From Panagrolaimus kolymaensis (lineage: Eukaryota; Nematoda; Chromadorea; Rhabditida; Panagrolaimidae), in the NCBI GenBank assembly GCA_028622995.1, contig JAJQJQ010000015.1, forward strand, positions 1,302,001-1,366,000: 64,000 bases of DNA, read 5' to 3'. The notes beneath the pieces were generated by a model. It saw nothing but the letters and a program-made list of their open reading frames with translations. It searched no databases and was not told the DNA's origin. This document shows positions 1 to 15,101 of the stretch, one piece after another (within the stretch, counting starts at the first letter, position 1; each line of letters starts with the position of its first letter). The position numbers and the translations under genes were made by a program.

Positions 1-2010
1 CACCTCTCCTCCAAAACTCCTTACATTTTTCATTCTTTTATATTTAATCATTTTATTTACCAATATTCTATTATTATTAATCATAAATAAATTATGCTTA
101 ATTATACGAAAAAAGCAAAAGCGCAAACATTAATTGCGCTTTAATTTTAAAATAAATTATAATTGCTTTTAATATCTTTTTTTTTTAAAGTGAAAGTTTA
201 AAACTCAAATCTCGTGACTAATCAAAATAAGAGTGAAGCTCGAGACTTCCTGGAATTAAATTTCTGATAAATATAAAAAAAGATTTTCAGCATTTGAAAA
301 TCTCACGGCTTAAATTAATTTTAATATTTTTTTAGCGAACATTCGAACTTAATTAGAGCATTGGAATAATTGATCCTTCGAGAATTTCAAATTGACCTTT
401 GCTCTAAATTTCGTGCGTTTCTTTTTTAAAAGAGCAAAAACTAGTTCGAAGCTTTTGACGTAAAAAATTGCGAAGCGAAGGTGAAAGAAAAAATTGTTAA
501 TAATTTTTTTGAATAAACTTTTACGGTAATGCTCGCTCCTCACTCATTGAATTGGAAAAATCTTTTAAAAAACTAATAATTTTCTTTTAAAAATTCATTG
601 GTGGCAGATTAATTACTTTAAAAATTGATGCCTTAAATATTAGAACCTTTAAAGTTTTGATTTTCTTTTACTACAATTAATATAAGGAAATAACATACGT
701 AGATAATTGTGGTCATGGTTATTTATAATTATGTGCTTTGGTTTTTTTTAAACATATGTACCATGTAATTTTAAAGATTTTAATTGAAATTTGAAACTTG
801 TCAAAAAAAATTGGCACGATAAAACCTTTTTCTAATGGAAACTTTGATACTTTATTTTCCAATTTATGGTATTGCGAATCTACGAAAGTTTTTTTAACCT
901 TTATTTTCGAAAATTTTAAATTTTTTTTTGTAATTATCTAGTTTACAAAGCATACCACTTAGAGCTATTGTTTCCATTTTCATAGCTTTTTTTCTATGTT
1001 TTCATACCATAACCATGTTTTAGACAAATTTAAACTACATACGAAAACTTTTACTTTGTGTTTTTTTAAAAGTTCCTGCAGTTTAAAAATTTTGTCAAAC
1101 ATTTATTCAAAATTTTTCTCATCCTTAAAAAGAAAAACCAAGAATTCAATTTGACGTCTTTTTGTTCCATGCTCTCCTTCCTCTAAACTTCTGTCATTAT
1201 TGAATTTAATGAATACTTAGAAATTAGCTTACATACATTATTATAAGAAGTACCTTTTCTTTCTCTCTTTATTTTATTTTTTTTTGCCATTCAAAATATA
1301 ATTTTCTTTAAAGTATATTATTTAATAAAATAGAAAAGAAACAATTTATGATTTTTTGTCTGTGGTGTGCTTTAATGTTTAAAAATATGGCATTCAGCCA
1401 ACAAGACCTTTCACCGCTATTATAAACCTCTTCTTTCACCCTCTTTATTTTCTTTTCACGCGTCATAAATAATACCGTATAATCTCATTTTTCTTTGTAA
1501 AACTAAATGGATTTTCTTTTCAAAAAGTAATTATTGCTTTTGTTTTGTATTCAAAGAATAAACATTTTTTTGTTATTTAATAACTACAATATCCTTAGAA
1601 ATAATTATTAGTTAACCTTTCAAATGGTAGTAATTCCTTTAAAACCTCCTTTCTTTTCAAAAAAACGTGTTAAGCTAATCGGATTTATATCGACAATCTT
1701 TTTCATCTTCAAATTAAATAATTGCATATTTGTATTGAAAACTTTTAAGAATTTAATAAATTTCGTTGAATTATCTTCATTATTTTTCTTTAATCCCCTA
1801 TATCAATTTCTCATTTATTTAATATCATTTTTGACGTTTGTAAAAATTTTATTTTGTGTTTTCTTTGTAAAGCCGAATATTAAGGCGGAGCCATTTCTTC
1901 GTGATTATTTTTTTGTATTTAAATTGTTTCATTGAAGGTGGTAAATTTGTTACTCATTTGTAAAGGTTTTTCAGAAGCTTTAAGTCTAAGCCATCCTTCT
2001 CTGTTTTAAA
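1..2010. other. Intergenic region upstream of the zinc-finger gene
   Basis: This stretch is AT-rich with many homopolymer runs, and no reading frame in it shows recognisable protein sequence or paired splice sites. A polypyrimidine-AG (TTTTCAG ending at 1974) lies 36 bp before the ATG at 2011 and is a candidate trans-splice or 5'UTR acceptor for the zinc-finger gene. Nothing else is supported. Confidence 0.6.
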
Positions 2011-4515
<2,505 letters not shown>

Positions 4516-4823
4516 AAGCATTGATAGAAATAACTATAGATATCTTTTCTTTTTTTAAATAGGCTTTTTATAATCATATTCTCGGTGATGATTTAATTAA
4601 ATTATTTAAAACCTCTACCTGTGTGAATTGTCAGAAAATCAGGGTCGCGGGCCAACTTTTTTGGTCTCGATTTTTATTTTATTTTACGTGGTCTTTTTCT
4701 TTATTTCTCGGTGAATCTTTTTATAAAAATAAAAAATGAATAAATAAATAATTCAAAAATCTTTATTACCGTTTTTTTGCTCAATAAAATACCCAATAAT
4801 ATACAAAATTTTAACAATACGAA

Positions 4824-5356
4824 TCATACAGGTTCGCCGCCTCTATTATTAGGATCATTTACAACTATGGCTTCAACTTTTGGACCTCCAACGTTTGCAT
4901 TTTCCTTCACATTCTCTGGCTATAAAATAAACCAAACTTTAAAAAAATAACGGTAAAACGAGAGCTTACTATATCCTTCCCATCAGCGTCATTATCAGCA
5001 TTAGGTTCATCTTTAGACTCTGCCTCATCGCCAGCAGGTTTGTTTTCTCCTTCAATCGGTTCACCATCAGTTTTCTCCTCGGCGTCAACTCCTTCCTCTT
5101 CAACATCATCGCCTACTTCTTCTTCTTCTTCCTCTCCTTCTACTTCATTATTATTAACCTCTTGTGAAGCTCCAATGGGATCATCAGCTTGCTTTTCTTT
5201 TTTTCCATCCACTAAACTAGCTACTTCCTTAGGCTCAGGTTCAACTTTTACTAATGGTTGACCATATTCCTTTTCGGGATGTTTGCGAATAACATTTATT
5301 ACAACTATAAATACCGTAACCGCCAATAATATTATTGTAATCCTTGATCGTCGCAT
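4824..5356 (-). CDS. Small single-pass membrane protein with an acidic tail
   Basis: Two exons on the minus strand: 5356-4970 and 4919-4824, separated by a 50-bp GTAAG...TATAG intron in phase 0. The protein is about 160 aa. Residues 5-22 (RITIILLAVTVFIVVINV) form one hydrophobic segment preceded by MRRSR, so it is either a signal anchor (type II) or an uncleaved leader. The rest is extremely acidic and low-complexity (runs of EEEEEE, repeated D and E with K and P) and probably disordered. The C-terminal exon ends in NNRGGEPV. No known domain was recognised. The open frame, good splice sites and clear topology support a real gene. Its function cannot be inferred. Confidence 0.65.
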
Positions 5357-6011
5357 AATAGTTCAATTAACTTTAATAACTTTAAAAAAAAATCAATTAA
5401 ATTTAAAATTTTAAAATGAAAAAAAGAGACATGGCTTTCGAGGATATAATCTTTTGATGAAATCTTTATATTCTTCTTTGATTTATCTCGGAGATGATAG
5501 GTGCTTCCACGAAAATAACAAAAGTTGTTTTTGCTTGAATTCCAAAGTATTTAATTGTTTTAGCACTTTTATTATTACTGGCAATAAAAGAAGGAGAAAT
5601 CCACCAATTATATAAATGATTAATAAGAAGAATAATAAGGCGGGAACAAGTTCAACGAGATCACCGGTAAGTGATTAAAACAAAAAAGAAGTTATAAAAT
5701 TTACAATAAAAACCCAACAACAGAAAAAAGAGAGATCATCTTAAAAATTATTAATAACTAACGTAAAACTGAAAAAACAAACAAAAATTGGGGTTACAAA
5801 GAGCTGATTTAAAGTCTTTAAAATGTATACAAAGTTTTTATTATTAACATCAATTATTAAAACTGAGAATCAGCTTTTAGCTACAAAAACAGAAGAAATA
5901 ATAACAATCATTAAAACAAGAAGAAAAAGATGAGACCAAAGTGAAGTGCACGTTTAAATTGAAGTAACAAGTGATGATGACAAGATTTGAAAGAAGAGAG
6001 GTAGACAGAAT
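5357..6011. other. Gap with no assignable gene
   Basis: This gap lies between two minus-strand genes. A hydrophobic open frame without any Met sits on the minus strand at roughly 5500-5690 (Leu/Ile-rich, one long apolar run), but no acceptor or start codon could be found for it. It may be an orphan exon or chance AT-rich sequence. Otherwise nothing is supported. Confidence 0.4.
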
Positions 6012-6587
6012 TCAATGGGAAGAGATGATTTCAATAACATCATGTGAAGATTCTTTGACATCTGAATGTTTAACAGTTTTTCGATGTCTTACAGTTGAAG
6101 GCGATGAGGAATTTGAGTTTTTTGATTTTTCTAAAAAAGATTTTAGAGAATTATATACAAAAATCCAAAAATTACCTTCATCATCCGTTGGAGAATTACG
6201 CATCGATTCATCTCTTAATTCATTCAAATTATCGGTATCTATTGTTAAAGTTGTTTCAATTGGTATTGTAGTTTTCTCTGTTACACCATTTGATTGAGTC
6301 AAATTAACAGCTTTTGAAGAGTTCATTTCTTCGTTGGCTACAATCGATTTCGTAGCTTTCCGTTTCCTTCTTTTTTCTTCATCTTCACTATTATTAGAGC
6401 TTTCATAATCATCATCGTAATAAAGACCAATAAAAGATAATAATAAATATTTCATACACAGGAAAAGTTGTCGTAAAAGATATTCAGCAACTCTACCAAC
6501 GCCATAAATTGCACAAAATATAAATATTATAGCAACACAAAGCTGCCATGTAGGAAGATATGCCATTGGATCAGTTGGTCCCATCAT
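6012..6587 (-). CDS. Small membrane protein with a Ser/Lys-rich cytoplasmic tail
   Basis: Exon 1 is 6587-6176 and exon 2 is 6130-6012, with a 45-bp GTAATT...TTTTTTAG intron in phase 1, giving 176 aa. The start is the first ATG after the acceptor TTTTTTCAG just upstream. Residues about 12-33 (LPTWQLCVAIIFIFCAIYGV and the next two residues) and about 40-56 are hydrophobic, suggesting one or two membrane spans. The remainder is polar, with a basic EKRRKRKATK stretch and many Ser residues. The intron length is a multiple of three and contains no stop, so retention would simply insert 15 residues (total 191). No family was recognised. The gene model is moderately certain and the function unknown. 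Confidence 0.55.
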   Translation of the reverse strand: MMGPTDPMAYLPTWQLCVAIIFIFCAIYGVGRVAEYLLRQLFLCMKYLLLSFIGLYYDDDYESSNNSEDEEKRRKRKATKSIVANEEMNSSKAVNLTQSNGVTEKTTIPIETTLTIDTDNLNELRDESMRNSPTDDEGNFWIFVYNSLKSFLEKSKNSNSSSPSTVRHRKTVKHSDVKESSHDVIEIISSH

Positions 6588-6778
6588 CTTTGAATAAATC
6601 TGAAAAAAAGAAAAATTAAAACTAAGTATAAAAGTAAAAAAATAAAATAAAAGTGTAAGAAGTTCGATTGAGATTGTAACAAGTGGAAAATCTTATTCAA
6701 TCTCACCCATGAACCCCTCTATTTTTATTGCTTCCATTGACGGCCGAACCGTTTGATACACAAAAATCGGTCGGTGCT

Positions 6779-6847
6779 TTTTATAGGAAGCGAACCATCG
6801 CCACTCTCGGTTGAAAGTAAATGTACTAACCACTGCGCTATTTAAAC
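6779..6847 (-). repeat. tRNA-derived remnant (pseudo-tRNA or SINE head)
   Basis: On the minus strand, TAGCGCAGTGGTTAG (ending at 6840) matches the A box of a tRNA promoter. GGTTCGCTTCC (6786-6796) matches the B box with one mismatch, and the spacing is tRNA-like. A 5-bp anticodon-like stem (ACTTT/AGAGT) can form between them, but the acceptor and T stems do not pair. It is therefore a degenerate tRNA or tRNA-derived short element rather than a working gene. Confidence 0.4.
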
Positions 6848-6933
6848 AGCAAAGCGATGGTGCAAAATTCGAATCATTTTATTAAAAAAAAACTTACTTG
6901 TTGCTTACTTCTTTTTTCTTTATCCACAAAATA

Positions 6934-7162
6934 TTATTGATGATCTTCTTTGATTAAAAAATTTATTTTGACTTTGCGACCGGTGTTTGGTTCAATAACA
7001 AAATCAAAATGTCGAATAAGTCCAATTGCAGCAACGCCGTATAGTAAACATGGAATGCCCAAATTTGCCACTGTAATCACTTTGAAAAGCCGATTTTCAA
7101 TTGATAAATCTTGTATTGGTCGTTCAGTACAATGATATTTGATGTATGGGAAGCACCCAGTT
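6934..7162 (-). CDS. Terminal exon of an unidentified membrane protein (partial)
   Basis: An open exon begins after the acceptor TTGTTTTTCAG at 7163 and ends with a TAA at 6934. It encodes about 75 residues starting near TGCFPYIKYHCTERPIQD. It holds one strong hydrophobic segment (VANLGIPCLLYGVAAIGLI) followed by a basic/polar tail ending KEDHQ. The exon has no ATG of its own and enters with one base completing a codon, so an upstream exon is required, but none could be identified in 7.2-10 kb. Two GTAAG donors lie just downstream (about 6893-6909) and may belong to a 5'UTR exon of the gene at 6012-6587. The coding nature is plausible because the sequence is not low-complexity. Family unknown. 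Confidence 0.4.
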
Positions 7163-10100
7163 CTGAAAAACAAGAATATAAAAAATGTTTGACAAAAAAA
7201 AAAGAGAGAAAGAAAAGATTAGTATTCGCGGTTCGTGTGTTCAGAACAAGGAAAACATTGAATTTTTTTCAGAGTAAAACAAAATTCTAAAAACGCGTTA
7301 ATCCACTTAAAAAAATGGTTGCAATGTTGTTGCTCTATTTTAGTTTTCTCTAAACTATTTTTTTATATAAAATAAGCGGAAGTTGTAATTCTAATCTTAG
7401 ACTATACTTTGAAGGCATTCATTAGACCTTTGTGAGGAGGCGTCGATCACGAAGAAGAAGAAAAAAACATATAACTTAAACGTTCGAAAAAGGCGATAAA
7501 TGTCAAAAAAAAAGAAAGATATAGCTAGTCTCATCGTTGATATTTCCAATTTTAGGTTATCTTTTTTGGGTGAGAAAAAAAAGTGCGCAAAGAAAATTTA
7601 TGATTGACGGAAGAAATAACTTACAACGATCGTCAGTCAATTGATCCCCTTTAGAAAAAAAAGCTTTCTAAAATCACACGAAAGAAATTCAAAACACGAT
7701 GATGATAAAAAGAAGAGGAGAAAAAAACGAATAAAATTGAAATTAAATCAAGGTGGCAGGTGAACATTTTCAAGAAAACAAAAAATGTTTTGATGTTGCA
7801 ATTAATTTAAAAATAAATCATATATCAATCAGTCAACAAAAAGAAAAACGATCGAATCGATGCCTAAAGGTCAACTAATAATGGTCAAAAAATCTGCAGC
7901 AAATGGCTTTTAAAAAGAGCTTTATTATGCTTTTTGTTTAGACAAAAAAATCCAGTTGAATGAAAAGTTTTGAGAGAAAATGGTGGTTTCAATTATAACA
8001 AAAGAGATGAATGCTTTCTTTCAAAACAAAAACCACTTCAAAAAAAAAAAAGCTTTGGGGAAAGAATAAAAAAAGGAAGGAAAGGAACTTTTCAAAAGTA
8101 AAGATATAATAATATTTAGCACAGGTGTTGTTTTTAAGAAACATGGAAAAATGCGGACGACAACTGACTCAACAAAAAAAAAATAAGAACGCTGAGTTTA
8201 AGTTTAAAAAAGAATAATAATAACGATAAACGATGATAATAAGCGTTGGCGCAAAGAGAAAAAATGAAAAATGCAACAATTGTTCAAAAAAAAGTTTGTT
8301 GTTTTTGCTTTTATAAAAAAGATGGAATAATAATGTGACAGTTTATAACACGTTAGTTTTAACAAATGTTTCGTAATTTTAAGATGACTACGCTCCACAA
8401 AGAAAATTTTGCAATACTGTAATTCTGTAGGAAATAAAATGCTAAAAGCAAAATCAAATTCAGCTAAAACCAAAGTTAATATTTCAAAGAAAACAATAGT
8501 GAATTCAAAAAAGAAAAAGAGCGAATTGTTAAAGAAGGAAACACAAATGGAGCAAAGCAGACATTTTTAACTTTTTTTAGGCGGATTCAATGGTGACAGA
8601 AAAGCCATAAATTTTAACATGATGCAGCCAGTAAAAAAAAAATAGCAGGCATCTAGGAACAACAAATCGAAAAGAAAAAAATATGAAGAAGAACGATCAA
8701 GGTCATTGCCATTTTTTGAAGGACTGAGCGAGCAGCTTCGAATAAAAAAGCGTCACATTCAAAGAAAAAAATTCAAATTTGAATTTAAAATATTTTTTGA
8801 AACAAAATAATGGATAGCAACAACCCATACGCTCAGCTGCGCTGATGGAAATGAAAATTATAAAATGAGAAAAAAAAACAGGCTTGGTAATAAATTAACT
8901 GATTTGCAAGAGGGAAAAAGAGATGGTGATAATGTTGCGTTCAAATTAGTGTCCAAAAACAGCCGAAAAAAAAAACCTACTCTATTGAATCTTAAAAAAA
9001 GGGTATTGATAAGGTAAAATAAACAACGTTTATCAAAACATTTAAAATAATGTGATTGATAATGTAAAAGAAAAAGAAGTGGTCATTCAAACTAAAAGAC
9101 TGCAAAAAATAAATATGAGCGAATTATTTTTTTGAACGTAAAAAACTCATAAAAAAAAAGACGCCGCCCGCGCCTATAGTTTTTTTAAAGATAGAAAAAT
9201 AAGCAACTTTTATGGAGGGTTTCACCGCCACTAAAATCGACTTTTTGTAACGCAGCACAAAAAAAACTTTTACAAATGTGACAAACAACAATGTTTTTTT
9301 TTTGATGATAGCATTGCCACGGAGGAAAGGCAAAATATAAAAAAACGGTCGCAAAAAAAAAACATTCTCCGCACACAATTCCAAAACAGCTGGCTGGAAA
9401 AAGTATGAAGAAAAAGGATCTCACAAACGAAAAAAAAAAATAAGTAAGAAAAAAAGCAGTCATAAAAACCCCCGTAACTCAGATAAAAACTAAATAATCC
9501 TAATGCAAAATAGAATAAAAAAAGCTTTAAAAGACGCGCACAAAAAAATAAACATTACCAAGCTCTGAGATCCTGAGAAACAAAAAAGTAAACAACATAA
9601 AAAAAACGTCGTTAAAAAAATATAGAATCAACATAAAAAAAGGGACGTTGCAAATAAACCATGAAAAAAAATTTGAGAAAAAAATGTTATAAAACAAACA
9701 TAGAAATACAATTTTATTTAAAAAAAGAGAGTAAATGAAAAGGTAACTTTCGCCCTTAAAAACTATAATTAAAACAAAAGTTTTTGTATTTTTTATACGC
9801 ATTTTTTTGCGTTAAACAAATTAGTTGATTCACTTTTTTTTATTCTTGTTGCATGATTCCTTTACTTTATTTCATCCTTTCGAAAACATCGCTGCCAGCT
9901 GACAGCCGGCGGCTTGGGTTTCGTGTGTGTATATGTGCAAAAAGATGCATGTTTTTGCTTGCTTTTTTAATATATGTGCGGAAAAAAAAAGGAAAGTGGT
10001 GAGGACATACGTACAAACACATTCGGCAACTTTTTGCATTGAAATTACATGACACACATACATACATCCTTTAGGCATATTTCCAATTGTGGGCAACGAG

Positions 10101-11036
10101 TTTTTATGTATTCGTGCCCGAAGAAGAGAGGGAAAAAAAGGAGGGAGAATATTTTTATTTTAACGCAAAATCATCATCATCACCTCTTATAAAATGAGTG
10201 TTCACCATTTTATTTGGAGAAGGAAAAAAATTGTGCAAATATGACTTTGGGTGGTTTAGAGATTTACGAAATGTTGACATTGATACTTTTGTCATTTATT
10301 TTTTTTCCTACCTTAAAATATGATAGTTTCGACCATCGACATTGAAATTAAAATGTTTTTCTGCAAAATGATCATCTTGAATTTCACTAAAATTTTAAAA
10401 TTTTGCTTTTAGTGGCAAAGCTTCGAACAAAAAATAATTTTTAGTAAGAACTCCAATTCTTTTACATCTCATCCAAAGCTTTTCTATGTTTGAAGAAGAA
10501 AAAAACAAACCGATAAGCAACAAAATATGATGTCCATGATGGATAATTTCTTTTGCGAATATATGTTGATAAAACATCTGAAGCTTTTGGCCTTGCACGA
10601 TAAGCAAAATTTAAACTTTGATATGGCCAACAAAAAATGTAATAAATTGGCGATCGCATTTTCTACAGTGTGGAAATGTAAAAAATTATTAAAACTTTGT
10701 ATTTGTTTGAGAAGTATGCGATTGCACGAATTAACGTAACTTCATTTTAAAATTAACTCATAAAATAATATATAATTTTTACAGCAAAAAAAGAAGTAAG
10801 AAAAACAAACCAACATACATATATTATATTAGTTAAAATTATAAAAGGAAGCTGATAAGTGATGAGGCCGAAGATAAGTGAAACAAAAAAGGATAGATAG
10901 GAGCCAAGTTTGAAATGTTTAAAAAAAATTAAAAATAAATAGAAAGAACCAAAAATTATTTTCTTTAGGTATAAATAAATTTGCATGGAATCTCTTTTGC
11001 TCTCTTTTTTGAAATTATTTTAGCTGGTAAAAGGAA
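7163..11036. other. Long gene-poor interval
   Basis: About 3.9 kb of AT-rich sequence with abundant poly-A runs and poly-T on the other strand. Open frames here translate to Phe/Lys-rich low-complexity sequence with no domains. A slightly more GC-balanced patch at about 9880-10140 also encodes nothing recognisable. It may contain missing upstream exons of the gene ending at 6934, or regulatory DNA; neither can be shown. Confidence 0.5.
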
Positions 11037-12269
11037 TTAACTTCGATTTGTACCATCAAAATATCTGACAACTTCATCCTCTTCACTGTCACTCGCTTCA
11101 TGATATGATTTTGATGGCGGTGGTGGAGGTTGTCTAACAGCTTGGCGAACGGAATTCGGTCCACTAGAAGATATTGAGCCCATCGATCTTCGATTTGTGG
11201 ATCCCATTGAATCTGTTCCTGATGTCCTTGGACGGGCACCACGTTGAAGAGTATTCCTTTGATTTGCAGGTTTAATAGTTATTATTAAATTATGAGCATT
11301 TGCTAGCATCATATCGGTTACTTGATCAAGAGTTTTACCATGCACCTTAAAACAATTCATTTAAAGTATAGCATTTTTAATGGAAAATAAAAAACAAACA
11401 TCAATTCCATTAACTTCTATAACCTCGTCATTAACGCCTAGCAATCCAGATGATTCAGCAAGGCCACCAGCTACAAGTCGACTAATGAAAATACCACTAA
11501 CTTTTTGAGCGCCTTGTGGAGTTAATCTTACTGCGACTCCTAAAAATTTATATATTCCTTATTTATGCATTCAATGTATGCAAGTTTTTTACCATCTCTA
11601 ATGAAAAATCCAAGTACTTTATCTTCGCCTCCATGTTTACATAGCCTTACTCTTCGATGAGTTTCGGGTACAACATCAACATCAATAATCGCTGAAACTT
11701 GTCGAAAATCTTCTGGATTTGATATATTATAATTTCGACGATGTTGTTTTGATTGCGTAGTTGTAAGTAAAGCTGAAATGCCTTTTCTTTTTCGATCGAT
11801 TGTTTCGGTACCATAACCATATTTTTCTTCCCATGATTCTCCTTTTCTTTGAATTAATAGCCGAAGACATGGTTTACTTGATTCAAAGGATTTTCGAAAA
11901 TTCTGTAAAAATTACATTGACACTTCAATCATAGAAAGTAAGCAAGAAACTAACTTCATCATTTGTAATTGGTAACAAATCCCCCAAATTACTTGTGTAA
12001 CATAAAGTAAATGGAATACTATGTAATAAATGTAAATCTTGAATTTTGAGTCGAAATTGATTAAATGTTAAAAGTCGATCAGGATTTAAATCCATTGAAA
12101 ATCGTCGAAATTCTGAATCAAATTTTGATTTAACTACAAGCTTTGATGGAATTCTTATTGATGATGTATTTGATCGGGTTTGGGATGAATATCCTGGATT
12201 TCTTAATCCCGTTGATGATGGGGACGATGACGAAGCATTGGATTCGGGTGAACGATTATTCCAAGACAT
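11037..12269 (-). CDS. par-6: Partitioning-defective protein 6 (PAR-6), cell polarity scaffold
   Basis: Four exons: 12269-11955, 11902-11593, 11539-11400 and 11345-11037, about 357 aa. Domain order is diagnostic. An N-terminal PB1 domain (residues about 35-105, starting [13 protein letters not shown]) binds atypical protein kinase C. A semi-CRIB ([20 protein letters not shown]) binds CDC-42. Immediately after comes a PDZ domain from [11 protein letters not shown] through [18 protein letters not shown] to [14 protein letters not shown]. The C-terminus is Ser/Pro-rich with a PPPPP run. All introns keep frame. PAR-6 works with PAR-3 and aPKC to set up anterior cortex polarity in the zygote and apical polarity in epithelia. 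It lies 380 bp downstream of the RWDD1-like gene on the same strand, so an operon is possible. Confidence 0.93.
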
Positions 12270-12648
12270 AACTCAAAAAAATTTGGGAGCAAGAAATTTG
12301 TACGTTCAAAACGAAAGGTGTCTTCTTTAATGATACTTTTTCTGCAATTTAATTGATTTTGAATTAATTGTAGCAAAAAAATAAGAAATTAAATACACGT
12401 ATTTGCACAAAAGCTTTTTCACGCGGAAAAAAATAAATCAAAACAATGAAGGGAAATTCTGTATATATGTTTTTTTTTTCATAATGGAAAGAATAAAAAT
12501 TGAGGTAAACCGTGAAATGAAAACGGTTGACTGTTTAAAAACTAGCCTCTTAGAAAATATTTAAGATACACAAAAAATTAATAAAATACTTTTTTTCAAA
12601 TAACAAAAACAAGAAGAATAATTAAATCAACAATAAGGTATCACAAGT
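12270..12648. other. Intergenic gap between the RWDD1-like gene and par-6
   Basis: 379 bp of AT-rich sequence between two minus-strand genes. There is no open frame of note. The length fits either an intercistronic region of an operon or an ordinary promoter; the sequence does not decide. Confidence 0.5.
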
Positions 12649-14504
12649 TTAATCTTCATCGGAATCGGGCATTTCAAAATCATCCTGAAAAATTAATACT
12701 TTCCAGTAAATAAATTTAAAAAAAAACATTCATTTTTCAATTTTGTATAATAAAACTCTTTTCATTCTTTAAGAATGGAAAAAAAGAAAAAGATGCTTCT
12801 TCATGAAGAAGAAAAAAATGAGTCATATTTAAGACGTGGGAGTGGGGCTTTTTTTTATTTTTGGTCATAAGAAAAACATCCTCACTTGGAAAAGGCTTGC
12901 ATCAACTTCAACGCCATCAACCACCAGCTTATCATCAATTTCATCTGTTAATGGTTCTTTGTCATTTTCAATAAGTTTTAAATCAGAAATTCCTAATAAT
13001 TTATCTTGTAAGAACATTTGTTTACCCGTTAAACGTCCTTCCGTTTTAGCTGAGAGAGCCTGTAAACAAAAAAATAAATAAAGTTTATATTTAAAATCCA
13101 ATCAATCAATAAAGGTAGAAAGGAAAAATCAAAATAAAAAAAAAAAATTTTTCTCGGGAGTCTGAAATTATTTTTTTGACTGCGCAAAAATCGGCATGCA
13201 AAAGAAAAGGCTGTACGCAAATGAGACGAATAACGACAGCGCCGAAAAACGATCGTAAAAAAAAAAGACAAACGTTAAACCAGTTGGTCGTTGGACCATT
13301 ACAATTTGGTATTGTTTTTTTTTGTTTGTTTTTAAAACGCAAATAATCTTACTGAAGAAAAAAACATACTTTTTTAATAGCTTCACGAGCAGGTCTCATT
13401 TCTTCATCAAATTCTTTCCTCCATGCATCGAAGCTTTCTACGGTGACCCGATCAGCTGAAAAGAAAGAAAATGTAAAACTAAAAACTACAATTTTTACGC
13501 TTTCAAATGTTTTTTAAATTTTAAACAACGCAAAAAAAACCCAAAAGTTAAAAAAATGTAAGCCACTTCTCGACGACGTAAAGGAATGTCATTTAACTGA
13601 GTCATTAAGTAAACTATATCACAAGTGTTATAGAGAAGAAAAAACTAAACGCTATATTGTTTTTTTAGGTATTAGGTAACTAATTTTTATAAAAGCTACT
13701 ACCTTTATTCGGGAAGAGAAGAGAGCATTTCAAAAAAAATGTGATGATTATGTCCTCTCTCAGACAGACAAAAAATTGGAAGGCTAGAGATTATGACTGC
13801 ATTAATATACAATTGAGGGTACAAACCATTAACCACCATACATAAAAGCACACAAAAGGGAACAAATCAGTTATAAAACTAAAACAAAGGTTTTTGGATT
13901 TTTTTAAACCCCATCCTCAAAGTTTAAAAGTTTCGAAGAAAATATAAATTACCTTCATATTCTTTAAAAGCTTGTTCTTCTTCAATTCTTCGAGCATCAA
14001 GTTCTGCTTCAATTTTATTTTGAGCAGTTTTCTTAACAAGTTTCTCAAGTTTATCCTAGAAAGCTTTCATTTTATATTCATTCAAAGTTTTTGTAAAGCT
14101 TACAGTTAATTCACTAGCAACTGCGTAAACCATTGGCATTCCAAGGTTTTGTTCGGCAATGCATTTTAGTTCTTGTAACAATTTCTCGCTTGCTTCTTCA
14201 CTCAATCCCTCAGCTAATCCTTCAAGATATAAGTCTGGTAATTCATCGGGATATTTTTCGGGTAATTTTGCAATTAATGAAACATCAAATAAATATTCAG
14301 GTGTATAATTATGTTGAGCTCCTTCCTAAAATTAATATTATAAATCATTTAGCGACTATGAATATTTTTAAGCCATACCGGGACTGTTGGGAATGTCAAT
14401 TTTACTTGAATATTAGGATAATCTCTAGAAATAACTTCAAATTCATTCATATATACTGATTCCAAAACCTCCAATTCGTCTTCTTGTTGTTGCTTTGCAT
14501 CCAT
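12649..14504 (-). CDS. RWD-domain protein (RWDD1/GIR2-like, DRG regulatory type)
   Basis: Six exons: 14504-14379, 14325-14104, 14055-13953, 13455-13370, 13059-12886 and 12684-12649, totalling 248 aa. The N-terminus starts MDAKQQQEDELEVLESVYM and forms an RWD domain over residues about 5-115, with the typical E-x-L-x-LESVY start and a YPDELPDLYL core. A charged helical middle follows, then a W-K-E-F segment, a conserved TGKQMFLQDKLL block and an acidic end DDFEMPDSDED. This layout and length are those of RWDD1 and yeast Gir2, which bind DRG-type GTPases on ribosomes (and Gcn1 in yeast). Introns 3 and 4 are long (497 and 310 bp) compared with the others. Assignment to the family is firm; direct function here is inferred. 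Confidence 0.85.
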
Positions 14505-14980
14505 GATGAAAGTTGATATTTTAATAAATGAAATATAGTCAATTATTAAAGTATGGAAAAATTCATATACAAATAAGATTAATTACAGAAAATGGAAAAT
14601 CGATATATTAGAAAGACCGGTGCTATTTTTTTCCTTCTAATTCCATAAAACCGGGCTATCGAAACAAAAAAAGAAAGAAAAGAAAGTTGATTTTTTTTTT
14701 CATATGTCCGTAATTTCGTGACAAGAACCCTTATTTCTGTAAGCTGATACAAAAAAAAAGGAAAAAATTTTTGATTTTATTTTGGAAGCAATAAAGTTGG
14801 ATATTTTTATAGTTAAAATTTTCGATTGCAGTGATTCGTTAGTTCTAACTTTTACTATGGGTTCGTAAAAATATAAGAAAAATTAAAAAAAAAGTCGTAA
14901 TTCAAATATTTTGAGTTCCAGACGTTGAGTTCTAAATGAACATTTTCATCAAACGTTGAGATAATTAATCTTATTTAAAA
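14505..14980. other. Intergenic gap
   Basis: AT-rich sequence upstream of the RWDD1-like gene. No gene, RNA or clear repeat is seen until the dispersed repeat that starts at about 14981. Confidence 0.5.
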
Positions 14981-15101
14981 CGTTTTGAATTAGAAAAAAA
15001 ATTGCAGAAGAAAAGTGCTTAATTTTTATCATTTTTTATGCATTTTTACACCCATTTTCAATAATATTTTTCAAATCCGATCCTATGGTGACGATTTGGA
15101 A
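14981..15101 (+). repeat. Dispersed 120-bp repeat, copy R1
   Basis: This segment runs from CGTTTTGAATTAG through AAAAGTGCTT and GCATTTTTACACCC to GACGATTTGGAA. It recurs in direct orientation at 16375-16496 and 19859-19980, and in inverted orientation at 18298-18420 and 21782-21904. The inverted copies carry part of the 5' exon of the Gly/Leu-rich gene, so the family is partly built from that gene's 5' region. Confidence 0.7.

Noticed and set aside
5500..5690. Hydrophobic minus-strand frame, possible membrane exon
   Set aside because: It has no Met and no acceptor site within reach, so it cannot be placed in a gene.
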